Below the pieces are notes generated by a model. It did not search any database. It saw only the letters and a program-made list of their open reading frames with translations, and had not been told where the DNA came from. The position numbers and the translations under genes are program-made. A stretch of 64,000 nt of DNA from Chamaea fasciata (taxonomy: Eukaryota; Chordata; Aves; Passeriformes; Sylviidae): positions 8,046,501 through 8,110,500 of the forward strand of contig JARCOQ010000016.1 in the NCBI GenBank assembly GCA_029207755.1. Reading direction: 5' to 3'. Positions 26,901 through 38,232 of this stretch are shown in pieces; the first letter of the stretch is position 1; each line of letters begins with the position of its first letter.

Positions 26901-29800
26901 AAAATTCACATGGGGGGGGAAAAATTGTCTCTTGCTCCTCCACCTGCCCCTGAGCCATGGTTTCTCTGCAGTGGGAGGCTGGAGAGGCGCGAGGGGAATA
27001 TCTGCATTTCTCTGGGATCAGTCACTGGAACCAGCATTATCACTGGAACAATGGGCTCAGCCCGGGCCGGCCGTGCCAGGGCGGCTCCACCGCAGCGCTC
27101 CCGGGTTTATTTTTGTCCGGGCTTGGAGCGGGGGTGGCGGAGATCAGGTGACAGTGCCCGAGGAGCGCTTGGCATCGCCTGTCCTGCCACCGTGTGTGCA
27201 ACATGTCCGTGGGAGCAGGGAGCGGGCAGGGATGAGGGAGCGGGGCTGGGCGGCCGGGGTGGGTGCTCCTCCTCACCGGATCCTTTCTCTTGGATCAGCC
27301 TGCCCCGGAGACCCCGCTGGGAGGGGGGATGCTCTCTCAGTTTGCAGCCACTGATGCTCCCCACTTGACCTGGCTTAGAGCTGTGCAGTCGAGTCTGGGG
27401 AATCAAAACAGTGGCTGTGCTGTGGTACCGGGATCAGGAGCTGGAAACCAGTTCCTGATGGAATTGAGTCATGGGCATACAGGAGACACAGAAATGCCCA
27501 GCTCCCCAAGAACCACTGCAATGTTACCATCTCTGAGCTTGCTCTTTTCCCATATGGTTTCCATACTGGGTTGTGTTTGAGCAGTACCAGTTCATTCCTG
27601 GTGCCCACACGCTGTCCCAGAAGAACAGTCAGCCTGGCGGATGTGGCTGCAACAAACTTTGAGTTTATTTGGCAGTTTGGCAAGTCAGTCAAATCTGCCA
27701 ACAACCTTGGCCGCACAAGAGCACCTTCCCAAAAACAATCCATCCCCAGCCTCAGCAGTGAGGGTTCAGCCCCTGCTTTCTCCATCACCTGAAAACAATC
27801 TGCAGCACTGGAGAGTTTTATTTCCCAAGGGGCTGAGAAAAGAGAGGAGCCTGGAGTTAATCAAAGTCTGGGAAGTGTATGGGAGCAGCTGTGACTGGAG
27901 GAAGCTCACAGGCTCTGCTGGAGAGGGAGCAGAGCTGCACTGGGCTCTGGGGACACCAGAGGGATGAGGTCTGTTCAGAGAGTGGCACTGTGGGAACACA
28001 GGAACAGGACATTAATTTCTCAGGTATGGGATGAGGAAGAGGGACCAGGGTGCTGTGCCCCAGCTGCGGGTGCAGATATTTGTGGCATCACACGTGTGAT
28101 CTCTGTTCAGAGGCCTGAGCAACACCACACAGCCCACCGCCCTGTGCTGTGACTCAACACACAAGCCCAGCCTGACCTTAACGGGAGCCAAGTGCTCTGT
28201 GGCAGAGGCTGGGGCTCTCCCTGATCCTGAGGGTTTTCCAGCTGTGCTCCGGGAGCCACACACTGCAAACATCCCCCTCCGTGGCTCGGGCCATCCTGCA
28301 AAGAATCCCCTTTTATATAAATCCCAGCACATGATGCGAGAGTGGAAGGAGCCTACCCTGCCCCAGCAGGTCATTTCAGGCTTGGCTGAGCCTCTTTCCT
28401 CTCGAGGGGATGTTTGCCAGCTCCTCGGAAATGGCACCAGTGGGATCACAGCCCCGGCACAGCACCGTCAGTCAAGGACCTGCTCTCTGCAGCTCGGAGC
28501 AGCAAATCCCTCTTGCTGCAGGAGGGCAAGGATGGATGATGTGGGATCATATGGAAATCTGGCAAAGGGTGCACTGAGCCTAACTCAGCGTCCAAGGGTC
28601 TGACCCTGTCGGTGCCTCCCAGCTGTGTCTCCCTGGATCCCTGTGTCTGGACATCTCTGATGTTGAGATCAAAGAGCCTGTGTTCATCCACAGGACTGGA
28701 AACACGCCGTGGAAGGGATGCAGGCACAAAGCACCTCCCTCTTCTGCACTCTCAGCACAACCCTTACCTTGCTTTGTGGACAAAAAACACACACACACAG
28801 AGGAGTAGAGCTGTGGATGTCACCTATCTATTTTCCCGAGGGGGAAAACTTCCAGACTGCTCTGCTGGGTGATATTCTGCAGACATTTAGCCAACAGGAG
28901 CTAAATCCAGCTGGGTTTTGTAGTGAGGTCTGATGCACTCCCCACTCCCTGGACTGTCACGGTCAAGGCAACGTGTCTTTCTGGGCTGATTAGGGAAAGT
29001 GTCAGGGACCTCACAGCTGAGACTGACAGGCCAGGGCTTCTCCTCTCACTCTGCTGTGTTTCACTAATTGCAGCTCTCCCTAATTAAAAATCAGTGATGT
29101 GGCTTTGGCAGCTGCAAGTCAGGTCCCCTAGGTGAGCTCGGGGCAGAGGCTGGAGGTGGAGAAGGATGGAGCCATCCTTGGGGCCTGGTACATTCCCTGC
29201 CATGGTCGGGTGCTGCAGAGGAGCCAAACATCCAGAAGAGTCCTCCAGAGCAAGAACAAAATCAGAGCCCCCCTGGCCAGAGATGTGGGGCACCTGAGGG
29301 TGTCCTGGGCCCTGGGTTGGTGTTGAGCAGGAGTGAAATGCTCTGTGCCAGCTGCAAAGTCCCTTTCCAGGTGGCAGTGGTGGCTCCAGAAACCACGTGG
29401 AGCTGGGAGCTGGGACCCTGCAGCAGAAGTAGCAAATCCCAGGACGCTCTGGTGAGCTGGCAACCCTCTGCCTCTCCCAGGGGACAGGAAGGGCCAACTC
29501 GCTGCCAGGCACTTAAAGTCACACCAAATAAAAGCTGGATGCTCTACAGAAGTGCAGTTTCCTCTTGGCTTCTTGGTTGCTGATCTATCAGCTCTTTTTC
29601 CTTCCTTATTTCCACGTGAGGAAATAAGTTTTGTTTCAGGTGTCTTCCCATGGGATAATAATTTCTCCAAGCAAACTCACCCTGAGCGAAGGTAGGAGGC
29701 GCACCCAGTCACCAGCACGAATGTACAATATCATGACCCCAGGGTAATTTGATTAACGAGTTCTTGTGCTCTCACTGCATCAGTACAGACTCACAGACAC
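20956..29800. other. non-coding flank, no supported gene
   Basis: GC-rich DNA gives long chance open frames (the largest is 291 codons, 22646-23521, plus strand). They are Pro/Ser/Gly-rich composition artefacts with no domain or conserved motif. A T-rich tract lies at 25551-25588, a CpG-rich patch at 27050-27270, and a short AC repeat near 28789. I see no intact mobile element. Confidence 0.45.
27050..27270. promoter_or_regulatory. CpG-rich patch
   Basis: GC-rich sequence with clustered CpG (AGCCCGGGCCGGCCGTG and CCGCAGCGCTCCCGGG). A single TTTATTTTTG lies between the GC blocks. No splice donor or coding start of known type is adjacent. Weak candidate regulatory island. Confidence 0.2.
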
Positions 29801-29804
29801 CAGT

Positions 29805-29895
29805 GAATGTTCCAATGTCCTGCCATGGGCAGGGACACCTTCCACTGGAAAAGATTGCTCCAAGCCCTGTCCAACCTGGCCTTTTCATACTTACG
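29805..29895 (-). mobile_element. CR1 LINE fragment
   Basis: The plus strand reads TTCCAATGTCCTGCCATGGG, CAGGGACACCTTCCACTGG and AGCCCTGTCCAACCTGGCC, matching internal CR1 3'-UTR blocks in antisense. The 3'-terminal block is missing. Confidence 0.85.
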
Positions 29896-30214
29896 CATGC
29901 CCGGTTTGGAAACCCATGGGCGAAGGGGGTGTCTGTCTTTCAGGATGTCAGATAAGGACAGGATAGGTGATGCTTTTGTTACCCGGAGAAGCTGTAGGTG
30001 GGAATAGAGACATCAGCTCATTTTGCCTTAGAGGCTGCTCGAGTGAGGTCTTGGGAAAGGGTGAACTGCACGGCAGCCATTTCAAGGGGATGAAACAGGG
30101 AGGGTCTGGGAGCGGCGGGACACTCTGATCTCTCTGCTGGCCATGGACATCCTTCAGGAACTGGTGAGCAGGCTTTGGAGAGTGGCTGGAAACCTTCACT
30201 GTGGAGGTCTGCAG

Positions 30215-30480
30215 GAGAGCTGGAGAGGGACTTTGGACTTGAGCCTGGAATGACAGGACAAGGGGGAATGGCTTCAAACTAACAATGGGCAGGGTTAGTT
30301 GGGATATTGGGAAGAAATTCTTGGCTGCTAGGCCCTGGCACAGGTTGCCCAGAGAAGCTGTGGCTGCTCCATGCCTGGAAGTGTGGAGGCCAGGCTGGAC
30401 GGGGCAGATCTAGTGCAAGGTGTCCCTGCCCATGGCAGGGGGTTGGAATGAGATGAGCTTTAAGGTCCCTTCCAACCCAG
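30215..30480 (+). mobile_element. CR1 LINE 3'-end fragment, sense orientation
   Basis: It reads in the sense direction: GGAGAGGGACTTTGG, ATGACAGGACAAGGGGGAAT, GAAGAAATTCTTGGCTG, CCTGGCACAGGTTGCCCAGA, GAGATGAGCTTTAAGGTCCC, TTCCAACCCA. This is the canonical avian CR1 3'UTR, ending just before the usual ATTCTATGATTCT terminus. It is the only clearly plus-strand CR1 copy here. Its 5' limit is uncertain. Confidence 0.9.
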
Positions 30481-32349
30481 ATCTCCCGGGAGAAACAGGG
30501 AGGATCGTGCCCAGCTCCCCTCTCTGGCCCACAGCCAGGGAGGACTTGCAGATGGAAAGCTCGTGGCAGGGGCTGGCTGCTCCAGATGGGCTAATAATAC
30601 CCCTGGGAGAAGGTCAGGTGGGCAGCAGCATGGGCAGCTCCCATTACAGGCTGTCATGCATCACCGTCAGCTGCCAGAGCCTCCAGAAAATTTTGGGATG
30701 TCTTGGAGGGGAGCTGGCAGTGCCACCCCTCCTCCATTGGTGGATTTCCAGGGAGATGGCAGCAGGCGGCTGCCAGTGGTGATCTGCACCGCGGCACAGA
30801 GAATTTAACCCCCAGCACCATATCCTACCCTGCATCCCCCAGGTCACCACATCCTGACCTGCCTGCCACCGGGGAGGCCACCGTGCTGTCCCGCGGTCAC
30901 AAATGTCCCAGCAGAGAGGGTTTTTCTTGCTGAAAAGCTGCTTAGCAGCTTATGGAAACAATAAAAGTAGTATTATCTTCAATGGTGAGGCAGATGGTTT
31001 GGATGATTGGTTTGACTTTTAAGCTGGATTTGAGCTACGGATATTCTGATTTTTAACAATTTTTGGCTGGTCAGACTCTGGCGGCGTAATCCCCAGATTC
31101 CTGCTCCCATAAATCCAGTCCTCTCTGCTCTGGGGGCTGTGGGATGGAGACCTGCCCTGGGAGGGGCCCTCAGAGACCTGCATGTGAGGGGGCACCCAGA
31201 CCCCCCAACCTGGGCTGGCAGCCACCAACCCTTGCCACCAGCACCGCCACGGCCACCACCAGCCCTGCACATGCCAAGTGTCACGGCTGCCACCTCAGCC
31301 TGGTTCCCCTGACCTTGTGGGGACAATTCCCCTCTCTGCTCCCGTCCTGCGTGGGCGGCTCTGCAAATCCACCGCTGGCAGGAGCCCAGGCCTGAGCTCC
31401 CCACAACATTGTCTTTTGCTGAGGGATTTATTTAGGTTTTTCCTCCTAATTATCAGGAGCTGTGGACTTCCTGCCACCATCTGAGGGCTGGAAGCAGTGC
31501 TCCTTCTCCTGACAGAGCCTGTTCCTGCTGTCACCCCCGCACCCGGTGTCATGTGGAGCTGTTGTGTGGAGTGCTCAGAGGTGACATCCTGCTCACCAGG
31601 ACATGGCCAGGGGCCTTCTCCATTCCTACTGCAGCAGGGACCCTCAGCCACCCAGGAATCCCTCCAGGGCTGAGGGACCTGACCCCCCAAGCAGCCTCTG
31701 GGGTTGCCCTGCAGCCACGGATTTGGGAAAGAAGGGAGTTGGGAATGAAATCCATGTTCAGCTCTATTGGGATTGGGGAAGGCTCCTCTGAGGGCAGTTC
31801 CAGACAAATAAAAGCCATGTCTGGGGGCTCGTGGTAAACCCTTTGCTGAGGGACATGCAGCAGTGTCTCAGGTAATGAATTACCTGCCCCAAAATTTGCA
31901 GCTGCCCCACATGAGAAAAGCCATCAGATCCAGAACATCCTGTGTATTAGAATGGTTTTTATTTAACAAATCTCCGGAGCACTAAAATAAAACTCCCGTA
32001 AAACAAGGGTCATCTTTGTGTGTACACTGAAATTGTAAACTGTGAAAAAGAGGAAGACTTCTACAGAGGTGAAAGGTCACCCAAAACATCCCTTCAAGAG
32101 AAATGTCATAAATGTCATCACTTTTCTGCTCCCACTGTGAGCTCCGGTGCTGGTCAGCAGTCACCAGTGCAGCGGAGGACAGGGAGGGAAGGAGGGATGG
32201 GGATGAAGAGTCTGAGAAACCTTTACACAGCTTGGTTCAGTCCTGCAACCAAAACACTTCCCTGCTGCACCCGGATCACGAAACACCAGCGGGGAAAAAA
32301 AATTGTTGTGAAACACCAGGGGTGATTTTAGGTCTGTTCGTGAGAGGCA

Positions 32350-32660
32350 GAGGGAGGTGACCCTGGAAAGGGCGGCTGTGGGACCGGCCGGGTCCCGGGG
32401 AGGTGACAGCGGGGACGGCGACGGGGCAGCGCGGTGGCTGCGAGCTCGGTGCCCGATCCCCAGCAGCCTTTCCCCTGCCGGCTCCCGCGGGGCCTGGCAA
32501 AGCACTGTCAGAGCTGCCAGGCTTATCTTTAGCTCTGTTCCCTCCCTCGCCCCCGCGCCCACCTCCTCGCCGCGCTCCGCGTCCCGGCCCCCGCCAAAAC
32601 ACGCGTTATATAAGCGCTCGCAGAACCATCTGGGGCTGAGTCAGCCACGAACCCAAACGG
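32350..32660 (+). promoter_or_regulatory. orphan TATA-containing CpG-rich promoter candidate
   Basis: A CpG-dense island leads to TATATAAG at 32607-32614, followed by GCGCTCGCAGAACC and then TGAGTCAGC (AP-1/MARE-like) at 32637-32645. A GATA motif (TTATCT, minus AGATAA) is at 32523-32528. TATAWAAG orientation favours plus-strand transcription. The element is close to palindromic (minus reads TATATAAC), so the direction is not certain. No coding gene follows on either strand within the flank. Confidence 0.4.
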
Positions 32661-35080
32661 ACAGCAAGCCCCCGAGGCGGGGATGCCGACCCACGGAAAA
32701 TGGGATTTTGGGGCCATGCCCCCCGCTAGTGCCACCCCTGAGGGTCCGGGACCCCCTCCCTGGAGCAGGGAGCCTGCAAGGGGACAGACAGCGGGGACCG
32801 CCCCAGCCCGGGGGACGGGAGCGATGCTTGGGGTCGTCAGGGGAAGAGGGGAAGGTTTAATTACATACTAATGAGGTGTTTCCAAAATAAATGTGCCAGC
32901 TGCAGGGGAAGAGAAGAGGGAGCGTCGACTGGCTGGGGAAGGGGTGCTGATCTGTCAGCTTGCGCACATCCTCTCCATCCTGATAGCCCACGGGAAACCC
33001 TTCTCACTCCTCACCCTAAATCAGCACCACCAAGCCCAGTTTGATTCCAAATTTATTCATTTGGGGTTTCTCCCCAAAGCCCAGGGTCAAGCCAGGAGAT
33101 GTCCTTCACCTCCTTCTTAAAAATCACTGTTTTTCCCTGTGAGCAGCATCTCAGGAGCGTTTGTGACCTGAACTTTGCAGTGTTGTGCTGATTCACAATG
33201 GCTTGTCACCAAAAAAAACTGCCTAAAAGTGACAGAAAAAGGGACGCTGACTCATGTGTTTGCCTTCCCCGAGCGGGGAGAAATGTGAAAGGTGAACAAA
33301 GTACTTAACGGGTGATAATTACATTCTGCACTGAAAAAAACCAATCCATATTAATAAGCCGGAGTGTTACTGCTAGTAGAAGCATTTTACAATTAAAAAA
33401 AAATTAAAGTATTTGAGGTTTTTAACCTTGACAGTGACCTGTTAACAACAAGTGTAAGGAAACCCCTAATTTTGTCCTGCTGACAATTATAAATCTGTGT
33501 TAAGGAGAAATTCCAGCCGCCACCTTCCTGGACTCCCTGCAGGATGCTGGAGGCTGGTTCCCTGGCAGGATTCTGTTTTTCAGTGGGATAAAACCTGGTG
33601 TGGGATGGAATGGAAGAACTGACCCCTCTGGGAAGAGCTCTTGCTATTGCCTTTATGGAGGGGGAGAAAGGAGTTGGAGAGGGTCCACCTTAATGTAGGA
33701 TGAAGAAGCAAATTGCCAGCAGGAGAGCAGAGATGCTGCTCCGTTACTATGGTTACCCCCAGAGACAACCCAGCATCCCTGGGTATCGCCCTGCAGCACC
33801 CAGAGCATCCCTGGATACTGCCCTGAAGTACCCCAGCTCCTCCCAGACACCTGGAATGGCACTGGGGCAACTCAGGGGGGCAAGAGACCACATTTGGAGG
33901 GGTCTGTAGGGTCTGAGGTTCTTGGAACAGCCTGGAGAGAGGATGAATCCAGGCTGGATGGAGAAGCAGGATTTACAGTGGGGTCAGGGCAAAGTTCCTT
34001 GCCTTCCTCCCTCTGGGATGAGGTCCTGGTGGGAATCCAGAGTTCCCAGCCCTTCTGCCCACTCTCTGCCTCTTGGTGAGTGACTGGCTCAGACAGATTT
34101 TTCAGTGGGTTTGAGCCAAACCCATCCAAGCTCATGGAAAGACACTCTTGCTTTTTGGGAGGCCAAAAACCTCTGCAAGATCACAAAGAGATGCTCTTGA
34201 TCCCCTGAATCTGAAGGGAAAGAGGCAAGGCAAGAGGGCAGTCAGTGAAGGCTGGTGCAATCCTGAGTTCAGAGAGGGTTTTAGCCCTTAAAGAGATCTT
34301 GAATATTAGAAGTGGAAGGTTGCCAGCTAAGAAACAGCCCCAGACTCATTACACTGGTGCCCATCCCTGCTGAAAACTTCCCAGCCAGGCCTGTGAGGTG
34401 TGAGCAAGGTCATTCCCTTCAGAGTCACCCAGCGCCTTCCCCTCCCTGCTTCTCCCACCCCTTAGTTCAGCTCTGGAAGATGAGGATGGTTGGACTGGAA
34501 ATAAAGCAAAGACCAAACACCCCGGCAGCACATTTCCCGTGGTGCCAGCATCAGCTCGGCTCCCTGGGGATTTCTGTACAAGCAGTCACTGAGGGAGGAA
34601 TTCTGGAGGCAGTGGGAACCGTCCCCGGGGAGCTGCCGGCTCCTGAATCATTAAATGCTTCCACAAATGAAGCTCTGGGGTTTGTAGTGCAAACGGCTGT
34701 GCGAGGAGTCACTGCCGCATGGCAAAGCAAACCCTGAGAGCGGAGGCACGGGAGCCGTGGGAAGCTGCTGCACGGGCCTGTGCGTGTCCCCAGGAGAGAT
34801 GCTGGCAGGGCCCTGCCAGAGCATCCCCCGCCCCCTCCCTGGCATTTTCCTTCCCCAGATACAGCTCCAGCGTTTTGGAGTAGAGTTTTTCCCATCTCTT
34901 CTCTCCTGCCTGTAACAGGCCATTACCGTCCCCAAGAAACCCCTGCTCCCCTCCTCAGCAAGAGAAAAGCTTCCAGAAAAGCATCTGGTCCAGATTTAAA
35001 GGCATTAAGAGACAGAGATTGGTGGCTTGTTCTAATAGCTAATCATTATTAAAAGATCGCTCCGTATTTCCAAGATAGAT
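32661..35080. other. non-coding flank, no supported gene
   Basis: Contains A/T-rich sequence at about 33180-33500 (ATAATTACATTCTGCAC, CCATATTAATAAGCC) that looks different from the GC-rich surroundings and could be a constrained non-coding element. An imperfect 30-32 bp tandem pair lies at 33770-33830. No gene is recognised. Confidence 0.4.
33770..33830. repeat. imperfect two-copy tandem repeat (about 31 bp)
   Basis: The two copies share CAGCATCCCTGGGTATCGCC and GAGCATCCCTGGATACTGCC cores followed by CTGCAGCACC and CTGAAGTACC. The copies differ by several substitutions and a 2-base indel. Confidence 0.6.
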
Positions 35081-35089
35081 TTGTCTGGC

Positions 35090-35260
35090 TTCAGCTTCCA
35101 GGAAGAGGTGGTTATTATGCCTCTCCCTGCTAGATTAAGTTACCTCTTTGTACCAGTGTATCCTCCCCGTGACAAATGCTGTAATCAAGTCACCTCTCAG
35201 TCTCCCCCTTTGCCAAATTAAACGGGCTTTGGTCTTAAATCTTGCTTAGCCCCAGCCTTC
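35090..35260 (-). mobile_element. possible ancient CR1/L3-clade LINE remnant
   Basis: TGTAATCAAGTCACCTCTCA followed by CCCCTTTGCCAAATTAAACG resembles, in antisense, the TAATCATATC...CTCAGTCT...AAACTAAAC block found near the 3' end of ancient amniote CR1/L3 LINEs. It is strongly diverged and the call rests on remembered consensus. Confidence 0.35.
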
Positions 35261-36213
35261 TCTTGGGATGATTAGAGTGAGTGGCTGGCAGGGATTTTTT
35301 TTTTTTTAATGAGTAAAAAACTACCTTATGGCGAAAGGGGTGGAGCCAATGGGGCCCAACAGAGCATTAGTGGTGGGTGGAAATTATCAGCCACCGGTCA
35401 TCTGAACAGGATTCAGCCCCATGTCCAGCCTGAGGAATGATGATGGATAATTTCCCCAGGTTATCTCAGTCCATGAGCCCCATTCCCTGTGGCAGCCAGG
35501 TGTGAAAGCCAGGAGGAAAATCCAGGATGGCAAATCCAGGGGCTCTGTGTCCACCAGGCCATTAACCTCTCCGTAAATAGCATCTCACACTCTGTCCCTG
35601 CTTTCCTTCAGCCGTGACGTACCATTAAAGACATTTAAACTGTCACTTGCACATGGCATGATGTCCCCTGAGGTCCCCACAGGAAGCAATGCCAGTAGGA
35701 AACAGATCCTGGCAGGGCCCAAGGGGACCAAGGTCGCTCTGGGAAGATTTGTTGGGTCGGTCTTGGATGACTGGGCTCGTTCTGCCTGGGCTCCAGACGC
35801 ATTTTCCCATCTCCGGGCTCCCTGCATGGCTGAGCTCATCAGGGCAGGGCACTGGAGCAAGTGGTACCCAGGGAGGGGCTGTTTTTGGGGGGCCTCTGCA
35901 GAGCCCCTCCCCCCATGATTCTGAGCATTCCCGCAGCAGGGAGGAAAATCATCCTCCCAAGAAAAAAATCAGGTGTGTGTTTTCTGCTCCTGCCCAGAGG
36001 CAGCAGGATGGATATTTGCTAAAAGGCTCTTAAAAATAATCTCTGTTTGTCGTGCTGGCCCCAGTCTTGCTCAAAGTTTTGCTCCACATATCCTGTATGT
36101 GTGACAACTGACAGACTTGGAAACACGTTGGAAGTTGGCTACAGGCAGACACTTCACTATGATCTTTAAAATATACAGCATGACGCGAGATATTTTAAAT
36201 AGATCAAAATACA

Positions 36214-36219
36214 TTTATT
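36214..36219 (-). terminator. KCNJ12: AATAAA poly(A) signal, possible distal KCNJ12 3' end
   Basis: Minus-strand AATAAA lies in an A/T-rich block, 4.6 kb after the stop codon. About 60 bases on, the sequence becomes GT-rich (AGTGAAGTGTCTGCCTGTAG). Use of this site would give a much longer 3'UTR that runs through the GC-rich block at 37.1-37.4 kb. Confidence 0.25.
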
Positions 36220-37039
36220 ACATATTTATATTATTTTCTCTAGTCTATTTATATCTTTTGGAGACTCTTATATATAATATATATAATATATTTAAAATAA
36301 CATAAAATTGGCCAGTTTTGTCATCTGAAATACATTTTACAAATATATATATACATTGTCACATATATCTCAAATATATGTGCAATGAGACAGAGAAACA
36401 CCGGAGGTGGAAAAGGTACAGATACTTCATTGCATCCCTCAGCTTCTCTACCACCATTGCCCCAGCAAACAGTCTCAGCGTTTTACCCCTGGGAAACCAG
36501 TGCTCCCAGTTGCCAACCCTCCTGTGTGAACTGGTGCCGGGTGTCTGTCCCCAAATCCCCGTGGGGCCAAGCCTGGGGGAGCACTGGGGTGTGTCTGGGG
36601 GGGAGATGGAGGGGAGATGGTGCCCTGGGAGTGGACAGCAGGACAGATGTGCACAGCTGCTGGGCGAGGGGATGGGTAGCATTGGGTTGGGCACTGTCCC
36701 ACGTCCTGTCCCTGCTCGTGACGCATCTGGACCCTGCCCTGTGCCAATCCCCCCCGTGGCAGCATTCCTGAATTGAGGGGTGGCAGAGCAGGACACAGCT
36801 GCCACACGCTCATTTCTGTGTGCAAGAAATGGGGATGGGGACACACACACACACGCAGGGGACTCTTTTGTTTTGTCAGCACGAGAGGAAAGGAAAGAGC
36901 AGGAGGGTTTAAAAATAAACGTATTTGTTCTGCCTTATTAAAGATAGAAAAGGTGGCTCTGAAATCATCTCTCTACAAAAGGTTTGAAGGTCAAGCAGGC
37001 ACCGAATCGCGAGAGGTTGAGCGCTAAGTGATTGTCCCA

Positions 37040-37400
37040 GCCCTAAAAGACAAAGTGCACTAAATTCGGTGATGAGAAGCTAAGGCTCGTCCCGACGGCC
37101 CCCGGCCCCGGGCGTGCCCCCACCCCCGGCCGAGCGAGGACCCCCCCCCCAGGGTACAGGATGCTCTTCCCAGAGGTGGATTTGGGGCGCGGGGTTCCGG
37201 CTGTTTTCTGCTCTCGCTGGGGAGTTTTTTAGGGTGAAGCCAAGTGGGAGCAGCAGCAGGTCCAGCCCCGACCCCCGGCTTGGGGAGCTGCTGCTGCCGG
37301 AGGCTGCCCCGAGCCCCGGCCCAGGGCAATCCCTACGGGACGCTGGCCAAGAGGATTAGCGGCTCTCTCCTTTCCCGGGCTCCTGCCATCCTCCGAGGAT
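37040..37400. promoter_or_regulatory. CpG-rich block downstream of KCNJ12
   Basis: GC-rich sequence with many CpG (CGTCCCGACGGCCCCCGG, GGCCGAGCGAGG, GGGGCGCGGGGTTCCGG). It lies between the proximal and possible distal poly(A) signals of KCNJ12. It may be part of a long 3'UTR or a separate regulatory island. No coding exon is recognised. Confidence 0.25.
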
Positions 37401-37492
37401 CAAGCGTAACGCCGGAGTAAACTCCAGGGATGGAGCTGGTTTGCTCGAGGAAATGGCCGGCGGCTGGTTTTTTGTTGTTTGGTTTTTTTTTG

Positions 37493-37522
37493 TTTTTTTT
37501 TTTTTTTTTTGGGGGGGGGGGG
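37493..37522. repeat. T18-G12 homopolymer junction
   Basis: Eighteen T followed directly by twelve G, with further T-rich sequence before it. The minus strand reads C12A18. Confidence 0.95.
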
Positions 37523-38203
37523 AGACATTTCACCTTGCTCGTCTCCAAGCCCCTTCCCACAGGGATCCACTCCACAAAAACCCACATCCCCAGAGCATCC
37601 CTGTGCCTTCCCAGGCCCTCTAAGGAAACCCAAGTGCTGAACTTGGGCTTTTTCCACTTCTCCCCCTCCCCTTTTTTCTTTTCTACCCCTTTCTTTGACA
37701 ACTGATGGGATTTAAACTATGGCTGGGCAGCCTTCCCGGTGCTCCCTGGTGGTAGGAAAAAAAGACCAGTAGCTCTGAGCTCTCACAGGTAGGCAAAAAT
37801 AATATTTATACACTATGTACCGGCGTGGTCCATGGTCAGGACAAGGACTATACAGTAGATATAGGACATCTCACCAGAGCTACACCCTCACTAGCAGGGT
37901 TTGGGCAGGGGGCACGTGAACAGGGGCCAGGGAAGGTCCAAAATCCCCTCACTGTGTCAGCCACAGGTGCTCCCTGTCCCAGTTCACATCCTCCTACACA
38001 GCAGTTTAAAAATACATGTGTATATATTATTCTATTCTCCCAGGTAACACTGTACAATCATAGAAGTTTCTTTAAAAGCAATAATTTACTTAAAGACATC
38101 TCTATTTCTCTTTTGTTTTTATACAAATATTTACTGTGATATATATATATATTTATAAAGAAGTTAACCCTCTGAGAACTCTACAGCAGCAAGATGTGCA
38201 CCT

Positions 38204-38232
38204 TTTATTTTTTTTAATAATTATTATTTATT
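38204..38232 (-). terminator. KCNJ12: two AATAAA poly(A) signals, proximal KCNJ12 3' end
   Basis: Minus-strand AATAAA occurs at 38232-38227 and again at 38209-38204. Moderately GT-containing sequence (GGTGCACATCTTGCTGCTG) follows, as expected downstream of a cleavage site. Confidence 0.4.

Larger units (their letters stand above)
36100..38189 (-). other. possible extended KCNJ12 3'UTR or 3' flank
   Basis: No coding exon is supported. The stretch holds an A/T-rich block (36150-36400, with ATATAT runs), GC-rich sequence at 37040-37400, a T18G12 run at 37493-37522, and another A/T-rich block at 38030-38160. Whether it is transcribed depends on use of the distal poly(A) signal at 36.2 kb. Confidence 0.3.

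Noticed and set aside
26650..27354. 234-codon plus-strand open frame over a CpG-rich patch
   Set aside because: Composition is typical of chance frames through CpG-rich DNA; no homology recognised.
36240..36300. ATATAT-rich stretch as a TATA promoter
   Set aside because: It is low-complexity A/T sequence in the likely 3' region of KCNJ12 with no CpG or initiator context.
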